Source: Streptomyces bicolor
GTDB taxonomy: Bacteria; Actinomycetota; Actinomycetes; Streptomycetales; Streptomycetaceae
Assembly (NCBI RefSeq): GCF_000719285.1
Contig: NZ_JOFS01000029.1
Coordinates: forward strand, 48,675-112,674
DNA: 64,000 nucleotides
Direction: 5' to 3'
The translations under genes were made by a program, and so were the position numbers. Numbering within the stretch: position 1 is the first letter of the stretch; every line of letters begins with the position of its first letter. A model generated the notes under the pieces. The model saw nothing but the letters and a program-made list of their open reading frames with translations. It was not told the DNA's origin and searched no databases. This document shows, in pieces, positions 43,899-54,550 of this stretch.

Positions 43899-46800
43899 GT
43901 GACAGGCTGGCAGTTCTGGGTCGACCGAGGCGGCACCTTCACGGACATCGTCGCGCGACGCCCGGACGGCCGCCTCCTCACCCACAAACTCCTGTCGGAG
44001 AATCCCGCGCGTTACTCCGACGCGGCCGTCGCCGGCGTCCGCGAGCTGCTGGAGGGCTCCAAGGACCCCATCGACGCCGTCCGCATGGGCACGACGGTCG
44101 CCACGAACGCCCTCCTCGAGCGCAAGGGCGAGCGGACTGTGCTGGTCATCACCCGCGGATTCCGCGACGCCCTGCGCATCGCCTACCAGAACCGGCCCCA
44201 TATCTTCGCCCGCCGCATCGAACTCCCCGAACTGCTGTACGAGCGGGTCATCGAGGTCGACGAACGTATCGCCGCCGACGGCACGGTCCTGCAAACGCCC
44301 GACCTGGACGCCCTCGCCGGCCCCCTCCAGGAGGCGTACGACGACGGGATCCGCGCCGTCGCCGTCGTCTGCATGCACAGCCATCTGCATCCCGCCCACG
44401 AGCAGGCCGTCGGCAGGCTCGCCGACCGCATCGGCTTCCCGCAGATCTCGCTGTCGAGCGAGGTCAGCCCCCTGATGAAACTCGTCCCGCGCGGGGACAC
44501 CGCCGTCGTCGACGCCTACCTCTCGCCCGTGCTGCGCCGCTACGTCCAGCACGTCGCCGACGAACTCGAAGGCGTACGGCTGATGTTCATGCAGTCCAAC
44601 GGCGGTCTCGCCGAGGCCGGGCAGTTCCGCGGCAAGGACGCCATCCTCTCCGGCCCCGCCGGCGGCATCGTCGGCATGGCCCGCATGTCGCAGCTCGCCG
44701 GCTTCGACCGCGTCATCGGCTTCGACATGGGCGGCACGTCGACCGATGTCTCGCACTTCGCCGGCGAGTACGAACGGGTCTTCACCACACAGATCGCCGG
44801 TGTCCGGCTGCGCGCGCCCATGCTGGACATCCACACCGTCGCGGCGGGCGGCGGCTCGGTCCTGCACTTCGACGGCTCCCGCTACCGCGTAGGGCCGGAC
44901 TCGGCGGGCGCGGACCCGGGGCCGGCCTGCTACCGGGGCGGCGGCCCGCTCGCGGTGACCGACGCCAACGTCATGCTCGGCCGTATCCAGCCCGCCCACT
45001 TCCCCAGGGTGTTCGGCCCCGACGGTGACCAGCCCCTCGACGACGCCCTCGTCCGGGACCGCTTCGCCGCACTCACGCGCGAGATCCGCGACCAGACCGG
45101 CGACGACCGCACCCCCGAACAGGTCGCCGAGGGCTACCTGCAGATCGCGGTCGCCAACATCGCCAACGCCGTGAAGCGGATCTCCGTCCAGAAGGGCCAC
45201 GACGTCACCCGCTACGCCCTCACCACCTTCGGCGGCGCCGGTGGCCAGCACGCGTGCATGGTCGCCGACTCGCTCGGCATCCGCACCGTCCTCGTGCCGC
45301 CCATGGCCGGCGTCCTCTCCGCGCTCGGCATCGGCCTCGCCGATACCACGGCCATGCGCGAACAGTCCGCCGAGGCACCCCTGCAGGCCGCGTCGATGCC
45401 CGGCGTCCTCAAGACGGCGGACGGTCTGGAGGCCGCCGCCCGCACCGAACTCCTCGACGAGGACGTTCCCGAGGACCGCATCAAGGTCACCCGCCGCGCC
45501 CAACTCCGCTACGACGGCACCGACACCACCCTCACCGTCGAACTCACCGAGCCCGAAACGATGCGGCGCACCTTCGAAGATCGTCATCGCGCCACGTACT
45601 CCTTCACGCTCGACCGACCGATCGTCGTCGAAGCCCTCTCCGTCGAAGCCACTGGCATCACCGAACCCCCCGATCTCTCCGCTCTCGCCCCCTACGAGGC
45701 CACCCCGCAAGGCGGCCCGGCCGCCCCCGAAACCGTCCGCCTCCACACCGGCGGTACCTGGCGCGACGTACCCCTCCACCGCCGCGAGGAACTGCCTCCC
45801 GGCGAAACCGTCACCGGCCCGGCGATCATCACCGAGGCCAGTGCGACGACCGTCGTCGACGACGGCTGGCAAGCCGCGACGAGCGACGACGGGCATCTGG
45901 TCATGGAACGCGTGGCGATTACGCAGAGTTCCGATCTCGACACGAAAGCCGACCCGGTTCTTCTCGAGGTCTTCAACAACCTGTTCATGTCCATCGCCGA
46001 ACAGATGGGCGCCCGCCTGGAGTCCACGGCCCAGTCCGTGAACATCAAAGAACGGCTGGACTTCTCCTGCGCGCTCTTCGACCCGGACGGAAACCTGGTG
46101 GCCAACGCCCCCCACATCCCCGTCCACCTGGGTTCCATGGGCACGAGCGTAAAGGAGGTCATCCGGCGCCGCGGCTCCGGGATGCTCCCCGGCGACACTT
46201 ACGCCGTCAACGACCCGTACCACGGCGGTACCCACCTGCCCGACGTCACCGTGATCACCCCGGTCTTCGACACGGGGAGCGCGGCGAACACGGAGAGTGA
46301 GCCGGAAATCCTCTTCTACGTCGCCTCACGCGGCCACCACGCCGAGATCGGCGGCATCGCCCCCGGCTCCATGCCCGCGAACAGCCGCACCATCGAGGAG
46401 GAGGGAATCCTCTTCGACAACTGGCTGCTCGCCGAGAACGGCCGCTTCCGTGAGCAGGAGACCCTCCACCTGCTCACCGAGGGGTCCTACCCCTCCCGCA
46501 ACCCGAAGACCAACCTCGCGGACCTGCGCGCCCAGATCGCGGCCAACCAGAAGGGCGTCGACGAAGTCGCCCGCATGATCAAGAACTTCGGCCTCGACGT
46601 CGTCCAGGCGTACATGAGGCACGTTCAGGACAACGCGGAGGAAGCGGTGCGTCGCGTCATCGACGCCCTGGACGACGGCGAGTACGCATACGAGACCGAC
46701 TCCGGCGCCATCATCCGGGTACGCGTGCGCGTGGACCGCGAGAACCGCTCCGCCACCGTCGACTTCACCGGCACGTCCCCACAGCTGGCCACGAACTTCA

Positions 46801-47549
46801 ACGCCCCCTTCTCGGTCGTCAACGCCGCCGTCCTCTACGTCTTCCGCACTCTCGTCGCCGACGACATCCCGCTGAACGACGGCTGTCTGCGGCCCTTGGA
46901 GATCATCGTGCCCTCCGGTTCCATGCTGGCGCCCGAACCTCCGGCCGCGGTTGTCGCGGGCAACGTGGAGACCTCCCAGTCGATCACCGGTGCCCTCTAC
47001 GCCGCACTGCGCGTGCAGGCCGAGGGCTCCGGCACCATGAACAACGTCACCTTCGGCAACGAACACCACCAGTACTACGAGACCGTGGCCTCCGGATCCG
47101 GCGCGGGCGACGGGTTTCCCGGCGCACCCGTCGTCCAGACCCACATGACCAACTCCCGGCTCACCGATCCCGAAGTGCTGGAGTGGCGACTGCCCGTGCA
47201 GCTCGACGAGTTCGCCGTACGGCGCGGAAGCGGTGGTGCCGGCCAGTGGCGCGGCGGGGACGGCGCGGTGCGCCGCATCCGGTTCCACGAGCCCATGACC
47301 GTCTCCACGCTGTCGCAGCACCGCAGAATGCCGCCGTACGGCATGGCGGACGGCGAACCCGGCGCGCTGGGTGCCAACCGCGTCGAACGCGCGGACGGCA
47401 CGGTCACCGCACTCGCAGGAAGCGACTCGGCGGACGTCGGCCCCGGCGACGTACTCGTCATCGAAACCCCCGGCGGCGGAGGCTACGGCCCACCGCCGCG
47501 CGACCCCCATCAAGCAGGAGAAGAGATCGATGATCTTCGGGCGTTCTGA
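43899..47549 (+). CDS. Hydantoinase/5-oxoprolinase-type enzyme (HyuA-HyuB fusion) inside the conservon
   Basis: Protein of 1216 residues. The N-terminal half is HyuA-like with the actin-type ATP site ([55 protein letters not shown]). The C-terminal half from about 690 is HyuB-like ([57 protein letters not shown]-like [18 protein letters not shown]). The fusion and length fit eukaryote-like 5-oxoprolinase; N-methylhydantoinase or acetone/acetophenone carboxylase relatives cannot be excluded. GTG start 24 bases after cvnC; its last 20 bases overlap cvnD, so it belongs to the operon. Confidence 0.88.
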   Translation: MTGWQFWVDRGGTFTDIVARRPDGRLLTHKLLSENPARYSDAAVAGVRELLEGSKDPIDAVRMGTTVATNALLERKGERTVLVITRGFRDALRIAYQNRPHIFARRIELPELLYERVIEVDERIAADGTVLQTPDLDALAGPLQEAYDDGIRAVAVVCMHSHLHPAHEQAVGRLADRIGFPQISLSSEVSPLMKLVPRGDTAVVDAYLSPVLRRYVQHVADELEGVRLMFMQSNGGLAEAGQFRGKDAILSGPAGGIVGMARMSQLAGFDRVIGFDMGGTSTDVSHFAGEYERVFTTQIAGVRLRAPMLDIHTVAAGGGSVLHFDGSRYRVGPDSAGADPGPACYRGGGPLAVTDANVMLGRIQPAHFPRVFGPDGDQPLDDALVRDRFAALTREIRDQTGDDRTPEQVAEGYLQIAVANIANAVKRISVQKGHDVTRYALTTFGGAGGQHACMVADSLGIRTVLVPPMAGVLSALGIGLADTTAMREQSAEAPLQAASMPGVLKTADGLEAAARTELLDEDVPEDRIKVTRRAQLRYDGTDTTLTVELTEPETMRRTFEDRHRATYSFTLDRPIVVEALSVEATGITEPPDLSALAPYEATPQGGPAAPETVRLHTGGTWRDVPLHRREELPPGETVTGPAIITEASATTVVDDGWQAATSDDGHLVMERVAITQSSDLDTKADPVLLEVFNNLFMSIAEQMGARLESTAQSVNIKERLDFSCALFDPDGNLVANAPHIPVHLGSMGTSVKEVIRRRGSGMLPGDTYAVNDPYHGGTHLPDVTVITPVFDTGSAANTESEPEILFYVASRGHHAEIGGIAPGSMPANSRTIEEEGILFDNWLLAENGRFREQETLHLLTEGSYPSRNPKTNLADLRAQIAANQKGVDEVARMIKNFGLDVVQAYMRHVQDNAEEAVRRVIDALDDGEYAYETDSGAIIRVRVRVDRENRSATVDFTGTSPQLATNFNAPFSVVNAAVLYVFRTLVADDIPLNDGCLRPLEIIVPSGSMLAPEPPAAVVAGNVETSQSITGALYAALRVQAEGSGTMNNVTFGNEHHQYYETVASGSGAGDGFPGAPVVQTHMTNSRLTDPEVLEWRLPVQLDEFAVRRGSGGAGQWRGGDGAVRRIRFHEPMTVSTLSQHRRMPPYGMADGEPGALGANRVERADGTVTALAGSDSADVGPGDVLVIETPGGGGYGPPPRDPHQAGEEIDDLRAF

Positions 47550-48135
47550 GCGCGGGAAGCCTCCGGTCGAGCCCGTCACGCTCAAGATCCTGGTGGCCGG
47601 CGGCTTCGGCGCGGGCAAGACGACCCTCGTCGGCGCGGTCAGCGAGATCAGGCCGCTGCGCACCGAGGAACTGCTCACCGAGGCCGGGCGCCCGGTCGAC
47701 GACACGAGCGGTGTCGAGGGCAAGCGCACCACGACCGTGGCCATGGACTTCGGCCGCATCACCCTGCGCGAGGACCTGGTGCTGTACCTCTTCGGCACGC
47801 CCGGCCAGGAGCGGTTCTGGTTCATGTGGGACGAGCTCTCGGAGGGCGCGCTCGGTGCCGTCGTCCTCGCGGACACCCGCCGCCTGGAGGACTGCTTCGC
47901 GGCCGTCGACTACTTCGAACGCCGCTCCATACCCTTCCTCGTCGGCGTCAACTGCTTCGAGGGAGCCGCCCGTTACCCGGCGGACGACATCCGGCAGGCC
48001 CTCGATCTCGACGACGGCGTACCGCTGCTGCTGTGCGACGCCCGCGACCGGGAGTCCGTGAAAGAGATCCTCATCGGCGTCGTCCAGCACGCGATGGCCT
48101 ATCAGTCGGACCGCCGCCAGACCGTGACCACCTGA
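47530..48135 (+). CDS. cvnD: Conservon GTPase CvnD
   Basis: Protein of 201 residues. G1 is [20 protein letters not shown]3 is [14 protein letters not shown]4 is degenerate (VGVNCFEG), as usual for CvnD. ATG at 47530 has AGGAG before it and lies within the hydantoinase gene, so translation is coupled. A bidirectional terminator follows at once, marking the end of the operon. Confidence 0.93.
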   Translation: MIFGRSERGKPPVEPVTLKILVAGGFGAGKTTLVGAVSEIRPLRTEELLTEAGRPVDDTSGVEGKRTTTVAMDFGRITLREDLVLYLFGTPGQERFWFMWDELSEGALGAVVLADTRRLEDCFAAVDYFERRSIPFLVGVNCFEGAARYPADDIRQALDLDDGVPLLLCDARDRESVKEILIGVVQHAMAYQSDRRQTVTT

Positions 48136-48152
48136 CCCCCGGCGCACGCGCA

Positions 48153-48186
48153 CGGCCCGTACCCCCGCCGACTGGGGTACGGGCCG
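48153..48186. terminator. Terminator between cvnD and glpK
   Basis: Perfect 13-bp stem (CGGCCCGTACCCC / GGGGTACGGGCCG) with an eight-base loop, 17 bases after the cvnD stop and serving the convergent glpK too. Just beyond it CACGCGCGCGTG occurs twice (48197-48208, 48223-48234). Confidence 0.85.
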
Positions 48187-48262
48187 CGGCTCATGCCACG
48201 CGCGCGTGGCTCAAGCGGGTCGCACGCGCGCGTGGACCGTTCTTCGGCGCCGGCCGTCCGCT

Positions 48263-49774
48263 TCAGTTCCCGCCGTCCTCCTGCCAGCCGAAGCTCTTCT
48301 CCACCGCCTTGCGCCAGTTGTGGTACTCGCGGTCACGTACCTCGGCGGTCATGGCGGGTGTCCACTCGACATCCTTCGCCCAGTGCGCCTTGAGCTCGTC
48401 CAGGTCGTTCCACACCCCGGTGGCCAGCCCGGCCGCGTACGCGGCTCCCAGGCATGTCGTCTCGGAGACCTTGGGCCGGATCACCGGCACATCGAGCACG
48501 TCCGCCTGGTGCTGCATGAGCAGGTTGTTCTTCGTCATGCCACCGTCGACCTTCAGGGTCGTGATGTGCACCCCGGAGTCCTGGTACATGGCGTCCACCA
48601 CCTCGCGCGTCTGCCAGCTGGTCGCCTCCAGCACCGCTCGGGCGAGGTGCGCCTTGGTGACGTACCGCGTCAGTCCGGTGATGACACCGCGCGCGTCGGA
48701 CCGCCAGTACGGGGCGAACAGGCCGGAGAAGGCAGGCACGATGTACGCTCCGCCGTTGTCCTCGACGCTCTCCGCCAAGGGCTCGATCTCGTCGGCGGTG
48801 CGGATGATGCCGAGCTGGTCGCGGAACCACTGGACCAGCGCGCCCGTTATGGCTATCGACCCCTCCAGGCAGTACACGGGCGCCTCGCTGCCGATCTTGT
48901 AGCCCATGGTCGTCAGCAGCCCGCTCTTCGACGGCACCGGCCGGTTGCCCGTGTTGAGCAGCAGGAAGCTGCCCGTGCCGTAGGTGTTCTTCGCCGTGCC
49001 CACGTCGTAGCAGGCCTGCCCGAACACCGCCGCCTGCTGGTCGCCCAGGGCCGAGGCGACCGGCACGCCGGCCAGTTGTCCGACGGCGGTCCCGTACACC
49101 TCGGCGGAGGACTTGATCTCCGGTAGGACGGCCTCGGGCACGTTCATCGCGGACAGGATCGAGGAGTCCCACTGAAGGGTCTCCAGGTTCATCAGCATGG
49201 TGCGGCCGGCGTTCGTCACGTCGGTGACGTGGTGTCCGCCGTCCGTGCCGCCGGTGAGGTTCCAGATCAGCCAGGAGTCGATGGTGCCGAAGGCGATCTC
49301 ACCGCCCTCCGCGCGCGCCCTGAGACCGGGCACGTTGTCGAGCAGCCAGGCCGCCTTGGGGCCGGAGAAGTAGCTGGCCAGCGGCAGGCCGGTCTGCTCG
49401 CGGAAACGATCCTGCCCGTCCGAACCACCGAGCTGGTTGCACAGTGCCGCCGTGCGGGTGTCCTGCCACACGATCGCGTTGTGCACCGGCTTGCCCGTCG
49501 CGCGGTCCCACAGGACCGTGGTCTCGCGCTGGTTGGTGATGCCGAGTGCGCTGAGCTGGTCGGCGCGCAGCCCTGCCTTGGCGATCGCGCCGGCGACCAC
49601 CGCCTGCACCTTCGACCAGATCTCGGTGGCGTCGTGCTCCACCCAGCCGGGCTTGGGGAAGATCTGGCGGTGCTCGCGCTGGTCGACGGCCACGATGGCG
49701 CCGTCCTGGTTGAAGATGATGCAGCGGCTGGAGGTGGTGCCCTGGTCGATAGCGGCGACGAACTTGTCCGTCAT
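48263..49774 (-). CDS. glpK: Glycerol kinase
   Basis: Protein of 503 residues, full length; it phosphorylates glycerol in the cytoplasm. Motifs: [17 protein letters not shown] (phosphate loop), [71 protein letters not shown] and [30 protein letters not shown] precedes the ATG. It follows glpF by 22 bases. No glpD and no GylR-type regulator gene accompanies the pair here, unlike the gyl operon known in Streptomyces. Confidence 0.96.
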   Translation of the reverse strand: MTDKFVAAIDQGTTSSRCIIFNQDGAIVAVDQREHRQIFPKPGWVEHDATEIWSKVQAVVAGAIAKAGLRADQLSALGITNQRETTVLWDRATGKPVHNAIVWQDTRTAALCNQLGGSDGQDRFREQTGLPLASYFSGPKAAWLLDNVPGLRARAEGGEIAFGTIDSWLIWNLTGGTDGGHHVTDVTNAGRTMLMNLETLQWDSSILSAMNVPEAVLPEIKSSAEVYGTAVGQLAGVPVASALGDQQAAVFGQACYDVGTAKNTYGTGSFLLLNTGNRPVPSKSGLLTTMGYKIGSEAPVYCLEGSIAITGALVQWFRDQLGIIRTADEIEPLAESVEDNGGAYIVPAFSGLFAPYWRSDARGVITGLTRYVTKAHLARAVLEATSWQTREVVDAMYQDSGVHITTLKVDGGMTKNNLLMQHQADVLDVPVIRPKVSETTCLGAAYAAGLATGVWNDLDELKAHWAKDVEWTPAMTAEVRDREYHNWRKAVEKSFGWQEDGGN

Positions 49775-49796
49775 GACGTCCCCTTCGTCGGTTCCT

Positions 49797-50522
49797 TCAG
49801 AAGGCTGCGTTGAAGATGAGCCCGGACAGCGCCCCGCCGATCAGCGGTCCCACCACCGGAATCCACGCGTAACCCCAGTCCGACGTGCCCTTGTTGGGAA
49901 TCGGGAGCAAGGCGTGGGTGATGCGCGGGCCCAGGTCACGGGCCGGGTTGATGGCGTATCCCGTGGGACCGCCGAGCGACAGACCGATGCCGACCACCAG
50001 GAAGGAGACGATCAGAATCGCGGTTCCGGACTCGCCCAGCCCCTCGGTCAGACCGAAGGCCAGGATCGGCAGCACCAGCGCGATGGTCGCGATGATCTCG
50101 GTGATGAGATTCGCCACGGGGTTACGGATCGCGGGTGCGGTGGAGAAGATCCCGAGGGTCGGCTGAGCGATGTCCTTGTCGGCGTTGGCCTGGAATTGCG
50201 CGAGGTAGACCAGCCAGCACAGGACCGCGCCGAGGATCGCGCCGACCATCTGGCCGGCGATGTAGATGTGGACCTTGTCCCAGTCCCCGGTGTCGATGGC
50301 GATACCGAGCGTCACGGCCGGGTTGAGGTGCCCGCCGGACAGCGGTGCGGCGGTGTATGCCCCGGCCATCACGCCGAATCCCCAGCCGAACGTGATGACG
50401 ATCCAGCCGGCGTCTTTTGCCTTGGAGAAGTTCAGTACGACGGCGGCGACGACTCCGGCCCCGAAGAGGATCAGGATCGCGGTACCGATGACCTCACCGA
50501 GGAAAATATCTCCGTTGCTCAT
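49797..50522 (-). CDS. glpF: Glycerol facilitator (aquaglyceroporin)
   Basis: Protein of 241 residues with six membrane helices and the two half-helix motifs [13 protein letters not shown] and [13 protein letters not shown]; Asp after the second NPA-R marks the glycerol-conducting branch rather than water channels. The ATG at 50522 has TAGGAG eight bases upstream. It supplies glycerol to the kinase encoded directly downstream. Confidence 0.95.
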   Translation of the reverse strand: MSNGDIFLGEVIGTAILILFGAGVVAAVVLNFSKAKDAGWIVITFGWGFGVMAGAYTAAPLSGGHLNPAVTLGIAIDTGDWDKVHIYIAGQMVGAILGAVLCWLVYLAQFQANADKDIAQPTLGIFSTAPAIRNPVANLITEIIATIALVLPILAFGLTEGLGESGTAILIVSFLVVGIGLSLGGPTGYAINPARDLGPRITHALLPIPNKGTSDWGYAWIPVVGPLIGGALSGLIFNAAF

Positions 50523-51005
50523 TGCGGCTCCTAGGCCCTGGCCGGGACGATCGGCCCCGGCTCTCTCCGTGCGGGGTGCGTTACCCATGGCGACTTCAGC
50601 CGAAGGCAGGGATGGTCCCGCGCCCCGCCCGGCATCCGTGACGAGCGTGCCGTCGCAGCCGACTCGCCCGTGGGGGAACGGGCCTTTGCTCCAGGCGGAA
50701 CCGCGCGGCGCAGTGCGTGGATACGCCGAGAATGTACGGCGATGTCGGCTGACACCGGGAAGTGTTCACCGGTGTCCAAGGGGCGTCAAGGTCGTCGACG
50801 CCAACGGTTGGGAGCGCACCCTCGGGTCACGGACCGTCACCGACGCGGCTCGTGGGACGCCCCTTGGGGAGTTGGACGGACAGCGAGGCCCTGCTGAGGT
50901 CGGCAGGATGGCCATTCCTGCTGACCCGGCAGGGTCGAAGGCCATGGCTGTTCTGAGGTCGTACGGACGCCTTTCGGCACCCGCCGACCTGGTAGCAAAA
51001 GGGTC
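50523..51005. other. glpF upstream region
   Basis: No gene is supported in these 483 bases. GACACCGG and CCGGTGTC (50751-50758, 50769-50776) form a perfect 8-bp inverted repeat with a 10-base spacer, the best operator candidate for glpFK, about 230 bases before the start. Confidence 0.45.
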
Positions 51006-52712
51006 TCACCCCTTGCCCGGGTCCGCCACCGCCCACTCGGCCCGGGGCGTCTCCGCCTCCATGCCGCGGAGGATCTCGTGCCCGGACAGGCCCGCGCGGC
51101 CCAGCACCCAGCTCGCCCCGCTCAGTGACTTCGCGGCCTTCTTCAGCGGCGCCAGACAGGCGGCCGCCTGCCGGTGGTCCGTCACGCTCCCGGGCTCGCA
51201 CAGGATGGTGGCCAGGGACAGCGTCACAGGGCGCCCACCGGCCGACCAGGGCGCGTCCAGCACGGAGGCGGCCAGCGGGCTCAGTCCCTCCGGATCGGCG
51301 AGCACCAGGAAGTCGTCCCCGCCGATGTGGCCGACTCGGGTACTACCCGACGCCGCGTGCTGCAGCGCCCGTCCGACGGACCGGATCAGCTCGTCGCCCG
51401 CCGCGAACCCGGCTCCGTCGTTGACCTGCTTGAAGTGGTCGACGTCCAGCCAGCTCAGCGCGAACGGCCGCCCGTCGGCGATCCGCCGGTCCACCTCCCC
51501 GGTGATCGCGTCCGAACCGGGCAGCCGGGTGAGTGGATTGAGCCCCGCGGCCTCCTCGACACGGGTCTCGGCGAGTGCCCTAACGAGGTCGGCGAGGCGT
51601 ACGACGCCCACGCACCGGCCGTACCGGTCGACCACGGCAACATCGTCCGACGTACGGTCCCGTCCGCCGACCGCGACCACGTCCAGCACCTCCCACGCGG
51701 TGGCGTCCACACCCACCGTGCGCGGCGGATCCCCGAGCTTGGCCGCGGGCCGGTCGGCGTACAGGGCGTGGCCGTAGCGGCCTGACATCGACAGCAGGAA
51801 CCGGGAGCGATGCACCGACCGCACCGGGACACCGTGCGTGTCCACCAGCAGTACGCCGGACACCTCCGGCGACCCGGTGAGCAGCGCCCGGACCTGGCCC
51901 GCGGACGCGGTGGCGGGCAGCAGCGCCGCGGGCCGCACGAACTCCCGAACCGACGGCCCCGAGCGTGGCGTCACCGCCAGTCCGGTGGAGCGCGGCGGAA
52001 CGTATACCTCCGCCGTAGGCAGCCGAGCCGGCGGAGCGAACAACTCACCCTGAGCCAGTTGCGCGCCCGCCGACCTCGCGGATCCGCACTGCAGCTCCGT
52101 CTCCACGCCCTCGACGCACAGGAGCGCTGCCAACTGGTCGCACAGCGTCCGCATCGCCCGCACCGCCGCTGGGCGAGCCAGCATGGACGCGTCGAGTTTC
52201 ACCAGGTCGGGCGCCATGTCGGTAAGCAAGCGCAACGGTACGTCTCCGTCGCCGACGCCGTCCGCACTGATCCGGAAACCCTGGCCCCGCAACGAGCCGA
52301 TCGCCTCGAGCAGTGCGTGCTGAGGCACGTGCGTGTACGGCGGACCTACGTCGATCGTCACCTCCCAGGGCAGCCGCCCCGCCGCACGCACGGCGTCGTG
52401 CAGCGGTGTCAGCCCGCCGAGGTCGGCGAGGGTGCCGGCGAACACGTTGACGTACAGAGGCAGCACCGCTTCCTTGCGGGCTGCCGCACGGAACGCCAAC
52501 ACGGCCAGCCGTCCGTCGATCTCGGGATCGCGGCGGGCCTCGGCAAGGACGTCGCCGGTCTCCGGGCGGGCGAGTATCTCGAGCCCCGCGACCCCGCCGG
52601 TCGTCAGATTGACCACCGGTTGGAAAGCGAAGCGGAGAGTATCCGTCCAGGAGTCCACGGCAGCATGATGTCGCCGCTGGAGGGCGCCCAAGCCCAGTTC
52701 ATAGACGTTCAC
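51006..52712 (-). CDS. EAL-CBS-GGDEF protein of cyclic-di-GMP signalling
   Basis: Protein of 568 residues with GTG start at 52712. The N-terminal domain (about 15-240) is EAL-like: FAFQPVVNLTTGGVAGLEIL, ISADGVGDGDVPLRLLTDMA, LVKLDASML and LLCVEGVETE. The EAL signature reads EIL and the metal-binding DDFG loop is altered, so phosphodiesterase activity is doubtful. A CBS-pair region follows (about 285-425: VSGVLLVDTHGVPVRSV, VAVVDRYGRCVGVVRLADLV). The C-terminal GGDEF domain has SWLDVDHFKQVNDGAGFAAG and IGGDDFLVL (464-468), an active-type site. It is probably a diguanylate cyclase steered by nucleotide binding to the CBS part. No membrane helix. Confidence 0.87.
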   Translation of the reverse strand: MNVYELGLGALQRRHHAAVDSWTDTLRFAFQPVVNLTTGGVAGLEILARPETGDVLAEARRDPEIDGRLAVLAFRAAARKEAVLPLYVNVFAGTLADLGGLTPLHDAVRAAGRLPWEVTIDVGPPYTHVPQHALLEAIGSLRGQGFRISADGVGDGDVPLRLLTDMAPDLVKLDASMLARPAAVRAMRTLCDQLAALLCVEGVETELQCGSARSAGAQLAQGELFAPPARLPTAEVYVPPRSTGLAVTPRSGPSVREFVRPAALLPATASAGQVRALLTGSPEVSGVLLVDTHGVPVRSVHRSRFLLSMSGRYGHALYADRPAAKLGDPPRTVGVDATAWEVLDVVAVGGRDRTSDDVAVVDRYGRCVGVVRLADLVRALAETRVEEAAGLNPLTRLPGSDAITGEVDRRIADGRPFALSWLDVDHFKQVNDGAGFAAGDELIRSVGRALQHAASGSTRVGHIGGDDFLVLADPEGLSPLAASVLDAPWSAGGRPVTLSLATILCEPGSVTDHRQAAACLAPLKKAAKSLSGASWVLGRAGLSGHEILRGMEAETPRAEWAVADPGKG

Positions 52713-52836
52713 GCAGGATTCCGGGTTGGTCACACACCGTAGACATGCCTGCCCAGCCCCGGCCGTACGACGGTGACGCCACGCCCGCTGGGCCGGATCC
52801 TCACGCCGCCGCACCGCACCGCCGCGCCGCCGAGAG

Positions 52837-54027
52837 TCACCGCACCGCGATCACCGCCGACCCGTGCCCGAACAGTCCCTGGTTCGCCGCGATTCCCGCG
52901 CGTGCCCCGGCGACCTGCCGGTCACCTGCGGCGCCCCTCAACTGCCAGGTGAGTTCGCATATTTGAGCAATCGCCTGGGCAGGTACCGCCTCCCCGAAGG
53001 AGGCCAGCCCACCGCTCGCGTTCACGGGTATGCGGCCGCCCAGCGTCGTCGTGCCCTCCCGCAGCAGCTTCGCCCCCTCTCCCTCGCCGCACAGCCCCAG
53101 ATCCTCGTACCACTGCAACTCCAGCGCGGTGGACAGATCGTAGACCTCCGCGAAGGAGAGCTCCTCCGGGCCGACGCCGGCTTCCTCGTAGGCCGCGCGC
53201 GCGATCGACTCCCGGAACGTCTCGGGCGCCGGCCGCACCGCCACCGCCGAGTCCGTCGCGATGTCAGGCAGATCCAGGACGGTGTTGGGGTACCGCGGCG
53301 TCACGGTGGACACCGCCCGGATCCGCACCGGATCCCTGGCCCCGTGTCGACGTGCGAACTCCATGCCGGCCAGCACGAGCGCGGCCCCTCCGTCCGAGGT
53401 CGCGCAGATGTCGAGCAGGCGCAAGGGATCGGCCACCACGGTGGACGCGGCGACCTCCTCGGCGGTGACCGGCTTGCGGTAGCGCGCGTAGGGATTCAGT
53501 GCGCCGAGTGCGGCGTTCTTCACCTTGACCTGGGCGAAGTCCTCCGGTGTGTCACCGTGCACGGCCATTCGCCGACGCGCGTACAGCCCGAAGTACGCCG
53601 GATTGGTGGCACCGAGGACGCGGAAACGCAGCCAGTCCGGATCATCGGGCCGGTCGCCGCCCGCAGGCCGGAAGAACCCTTTGGGAGCCGCATCCGCACC
53701 CACCACCAGCACCACGTCCGCCAGTCCTGAAAGTATCTGTGCCCTCGCGGTGTTGACGGCCTGTGCCCCGGACGCGCACGCCGCGTAGACACTCGTGACC
53801 CGGGCGCCCTGCCATCCGAGGGCCTTGGCGAACGTCGCCCCGGCCACATACCCCGGATAGCCGCCCCGCACGGTATCCGCACCGACGATCGATCCGATGT
53901 CTCGCCACTCCAAGCCCGCATCGGTGAGTGCCGCGCGGGCCGCCACCGTGCCGTACTCGACGAAGCTGCGCCCCCACTTGCCCCAGGGATGCATGCCCGC
54001 GCCCAGCACCGCAACCTCATCCGTCAT
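52837..54027 (-). CDS. Thiolase-fold lipid-transfer/aldolase-type protein
   Basis: Protein of 396 residues of the SCP-x-like thiolase branch. It has TSVYAACASGAQAVNTARAQ with the active-site Cys, LLDICATSDGGAALVLAG and VNASGGLASFGEAVPAQAIA. The usual GHPxG motif with its His is replaced by GEAVPAQ, so it is unlikely to be a normal thiolase. Paired with a DUF35 protein (next gene, ATGA overlap), it resembles the Ltp2/DUF35 side-chain retro-aldolases of actinobacterial steroid breakdown. Substrate unknown. The ATG at 54027 begins the family sequence MTDEVAVLGAGMHPWGKWG. Confidence 0.85.
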   Translation of the reverse strand: MTDEVAVLGAGMHPWGKWGRSFVEYGTVAARAALTDAGLEWRDIGSIVGADTVRGGYPGYVAGATFAKALGWQGARVTSVYAACASGAQAVNTARAQILSGLADVVLVVGADAAPKGFFRPAGGDRPDDPDWLRFRVLGATNPAYFGLYARRRMAVHGDTPEDFAQVKVKNAALGALNPYARYRKPVTAEEVAASTVVADPLRLLDICATSDGGAALVLAGMEFARRHGARDPVRIRAVSTVTPRYPNTVLDLPDIATDSAVAVRPAPETFRESIARAAYEEAGVGPEELSFAEVYDLSTALELQWYEDLGLCGEGEGAKLLREGTTTLGGRIPVNASGGLASFGEAVPAQAIAQICELTWQLRGAAGDRQVAGARAGIAANQGLFGHGSAVIAVR

Positions 54028-54470
54028 GCCGCCACCCCCGTCGGCCGCCACCGCCATGTCATCCAGATCGTGTCCGCGTCCTCATGAAGCACGCCGGGAA
54101 CGACCTCCACCTCCATGCCCACCGCCAGATCGGCGACGGTGACACCGGGAACCGCCTGCCCCAGCACCACGAGGCGCTCGGCGGCCAGTTCCACAGCGAT
54201 CAACGTGTAGGGCTCCCAGGGAAGTTCCGGATTGGTCACATAGGGTGACGGAGGCCGGTATCGGCTGTCCGTGTACGACCAGACATGCCCGCGCCGGGAG
54301 AGCGGTACCTCCGCCAGATCGCCGCCCGGGCACTCCGGGTTGCGACAGTGAGCGTCCTCGCGGGGAAAGAAGACCGAGGTGCAGGCGGAGCACCGGGTTC
54401 CGAGGAGCCGGAAGTCGTCCCCGTCACCGGCGAACCACCCGGCGACCACCGGTGTGCGCATGCGTGGCAT
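54024..54470 (-). CDS. DUF35 zinc-ribbon/OB-fold protein
   Basis: Protein of 148 residues. The rubredoxin-like zinc ribbon is GTRCSACTSVFFPREDAHCR with a following NPEC; the OB fold carries GHVWSYTDSRYRP, WEPYTLIAVELAAERLVVLG and VGMEVEVVPG. DUF35 proteins are obligate partners of thiolase-like enzymes, and this gene overlaps the thiolase gene by four bases. AGGAGGGG precedes the ATG. Confidence 0.9.
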   Translation of the reverse strand: MPRMRTPVVAGWFAGDGDDFRLLGTRCSACTSVFFPREDAHCRNPECPGGDLAEVPLSRRGHVWSYTDSRYRPPSPYVTNPELPWEPYTLIAVELAAERLVVLGQAVPGVTVADLAVGMEVEVVPGVLHEDADTIWMTWRWRPTGVAA

Positions 54471-54490
54471 AGCCCCTCCTGGGCAACGAA

Positions 54491-54507
54491 TCTGACGGCA
54501 CGTCAGA
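54491..54507. promoter_or_regulatory. TetR-type operator before the DUF35-thiolase operon
   Basis: TCTGACG-GCA-CGTCAGA, a perfect 7-bp inverted repeat with a three-base centre, 21 bases before the DUF35 start. Sites of the form CTGACGnnnCGTCAG are typical of TetR regulators of fatty-acid or steroid genes in actinobacteria. Confidence 0.65.
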
Positions 54508-54550
54508 AGTCTGCCACGGGCAGCCGGAAAGCGGCAGGGCGGTTTGAGGG

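Noticed and set aside
41685..46235. A 1516-codon open frame on the minus strand
   Set aside because: It lies antisense to cvnA-C and the hydantoinase gene, all of which have clear family motifs; long antisense frames are normal in DNA this rich in GC.
50531..50779. Small open frame upstream of glpF on the minus strand
   Set aside because: No ribosome binding site, no recognisable motif, composition as expected from random GC-rich DNA, and it overlaps the presumed glpF control region.
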